This document shows positions 42,798-42,883 of a stretch of DNA of 42,883 bases, piece after piece. The stretch spans positions 1 to 42,883 of the forward strand of contig NZ_JAFEMD010000042.1 of the NCBI RefSeq assembly GCF_016892765.1, written 5' to 3'. The DNA is from Microvirga arvi. GTDB taxonomy: Bacteria > Pseudomonadota > Alphaproteobacteria > Rhizobiales > Beijerinckiaceae. Position 1 is the stretch's first letter. Every line of letters begins with the position of its first letter. The notes under the pieces are model-generated. The model worked only from the letters and a program-made list of their open reading frames with translations. It searched no databases and was not told the DNA's origin. Position numbers and translations under genes: made by a program.

Positions 42798-42883
42798 TTA
42801 GGCCCGGCGGCTCTGGTCGACGACCTGGAAGCCATTGGCGAAAGGATCCCGGTCGTCGATGAAGATGGTGTTGAAACCGGTCA
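42798..42883 (-). CDS. probable 4-hydroxyproline epimerase, C-terminus (gene continues past the window)
   Basis: The last 27 residues on the minus strand read TGFNTIFIDDRDPFANGFQV and then VDQSRRA before the stop at 42798. 'TG.ntI.iDdrDPf.hGFqv' fits the end of the proline racemase/4-hydroxyproline epimerase family. These enzymes convert trans-4-hydroxy-L-proline to cis-4-hydroxy-D-proline, the substrate of the neighbouring oxidase type. Only the tail is visible, so the call is tentative. Confidence 0.55.
   Translation of the reverse strand, partial: TGFNTIFIDDRDPFANGFQVVDQSRRA

Noticed and set aside
1..42883. tRNA or rRNA genes
   Set aside because: No cloverleaf-like or rRNA sequence was recognised by eye on either strand; a tRNA scan would be decisive.

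Overview
This window looks like chromosome of an alphaproteobacterium of the order Hyphomicrobiales, most likely Methylobacteriaceae (Microvirga-like). The clues are an Omp25/Omp31-type porin, a DUF6894 protein, 'WSPI-APRDGTP' small proteins, a rhizobial-type Crp/Fnr regulator and IS5/IS6/IS110/IS630-type insertion sequences. The assignment rests on recognised protein families, not on a database search.

Layout. 1-6.9 kb is an accessory zone of small genes: tiny membrane proteins, an outer-membrane porin, a Crp/Fnr regulator, a cupin, a DUF6894 protein and a small protein resembling the RNA polymerase alpha C-terminal domain. About 370 bp carrying a 45-residue membrane protein occurs twice. 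6.98-9.99 kb encodes a large calcium-binding beta-helix protein whose N-terminal domain is an AlgE-type mannuronan C5-epimerase with all four catalytic residues. 10-12.4 kb holds small unknown genes and gene-poor DNA. 12.5-14.3 kb is an IS cluster: an intact IS6-family element sits between truncated copies of two different IS5-type transposases.

14.6-23.4 kb is an envelope locus. A secreted serine-protease-like protein that has lost the catalytic His is divergent from a 1,746-residue thioester alpha-2-macroglobulin, which overlaps the gene for penicillin-binding protein 1C. 23.6-26.4 kb is a small module (short-chain dehydrogenase, SnoaL-like protein, divergent LysR regulator) enclosed by two identical 142-bp miniature elements in inverted orientation. 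Their ends resemble those of the IS6 element at 12.8 kb. 26.2-28.2 kb is an IS graveyard with IS630, IS110 and IS6 remnants and one intact IS6-family element.

28.3-40 kb is the metabolic core. Glycerate 2-kinase and phosphoglucose isomerase lie on the minus strand. Divergent from them are a complete DctP-DctQ-DctM TRAP transporter, a D-2-hydroxyacid dehydrogenase, a DhnA/LsrF-type class I aldolase, a zinc alcohol dehydrogenase, an FGGY kinase and a FadR/GntR-type regulator. Four copies of a palindrome (TTGGTATAACCAA type) lie in pairs before dctP and before the aldolase gene and look like the regulator's operators. The set reads as import, oxidation, phosphorylation, aldol cleavage and feeding of C2/C3 products to central metabolism, for a substrate I cannot name. 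The right end has a Lar-like zinc-ribbon protein, an IS6 remnant, a DadA-type FAD oxidase and the C-terminus of a probable 4-hydroxyproline epimerase, which suggests hydroxyproline catabolism continuing beyond the window.

The best candidates for something new are the sugar- or polyol-acid catabolic regulon, the paired miniature IS6-like elements around the SDR/LysR module, and the orphan AlgE-type epimerase.
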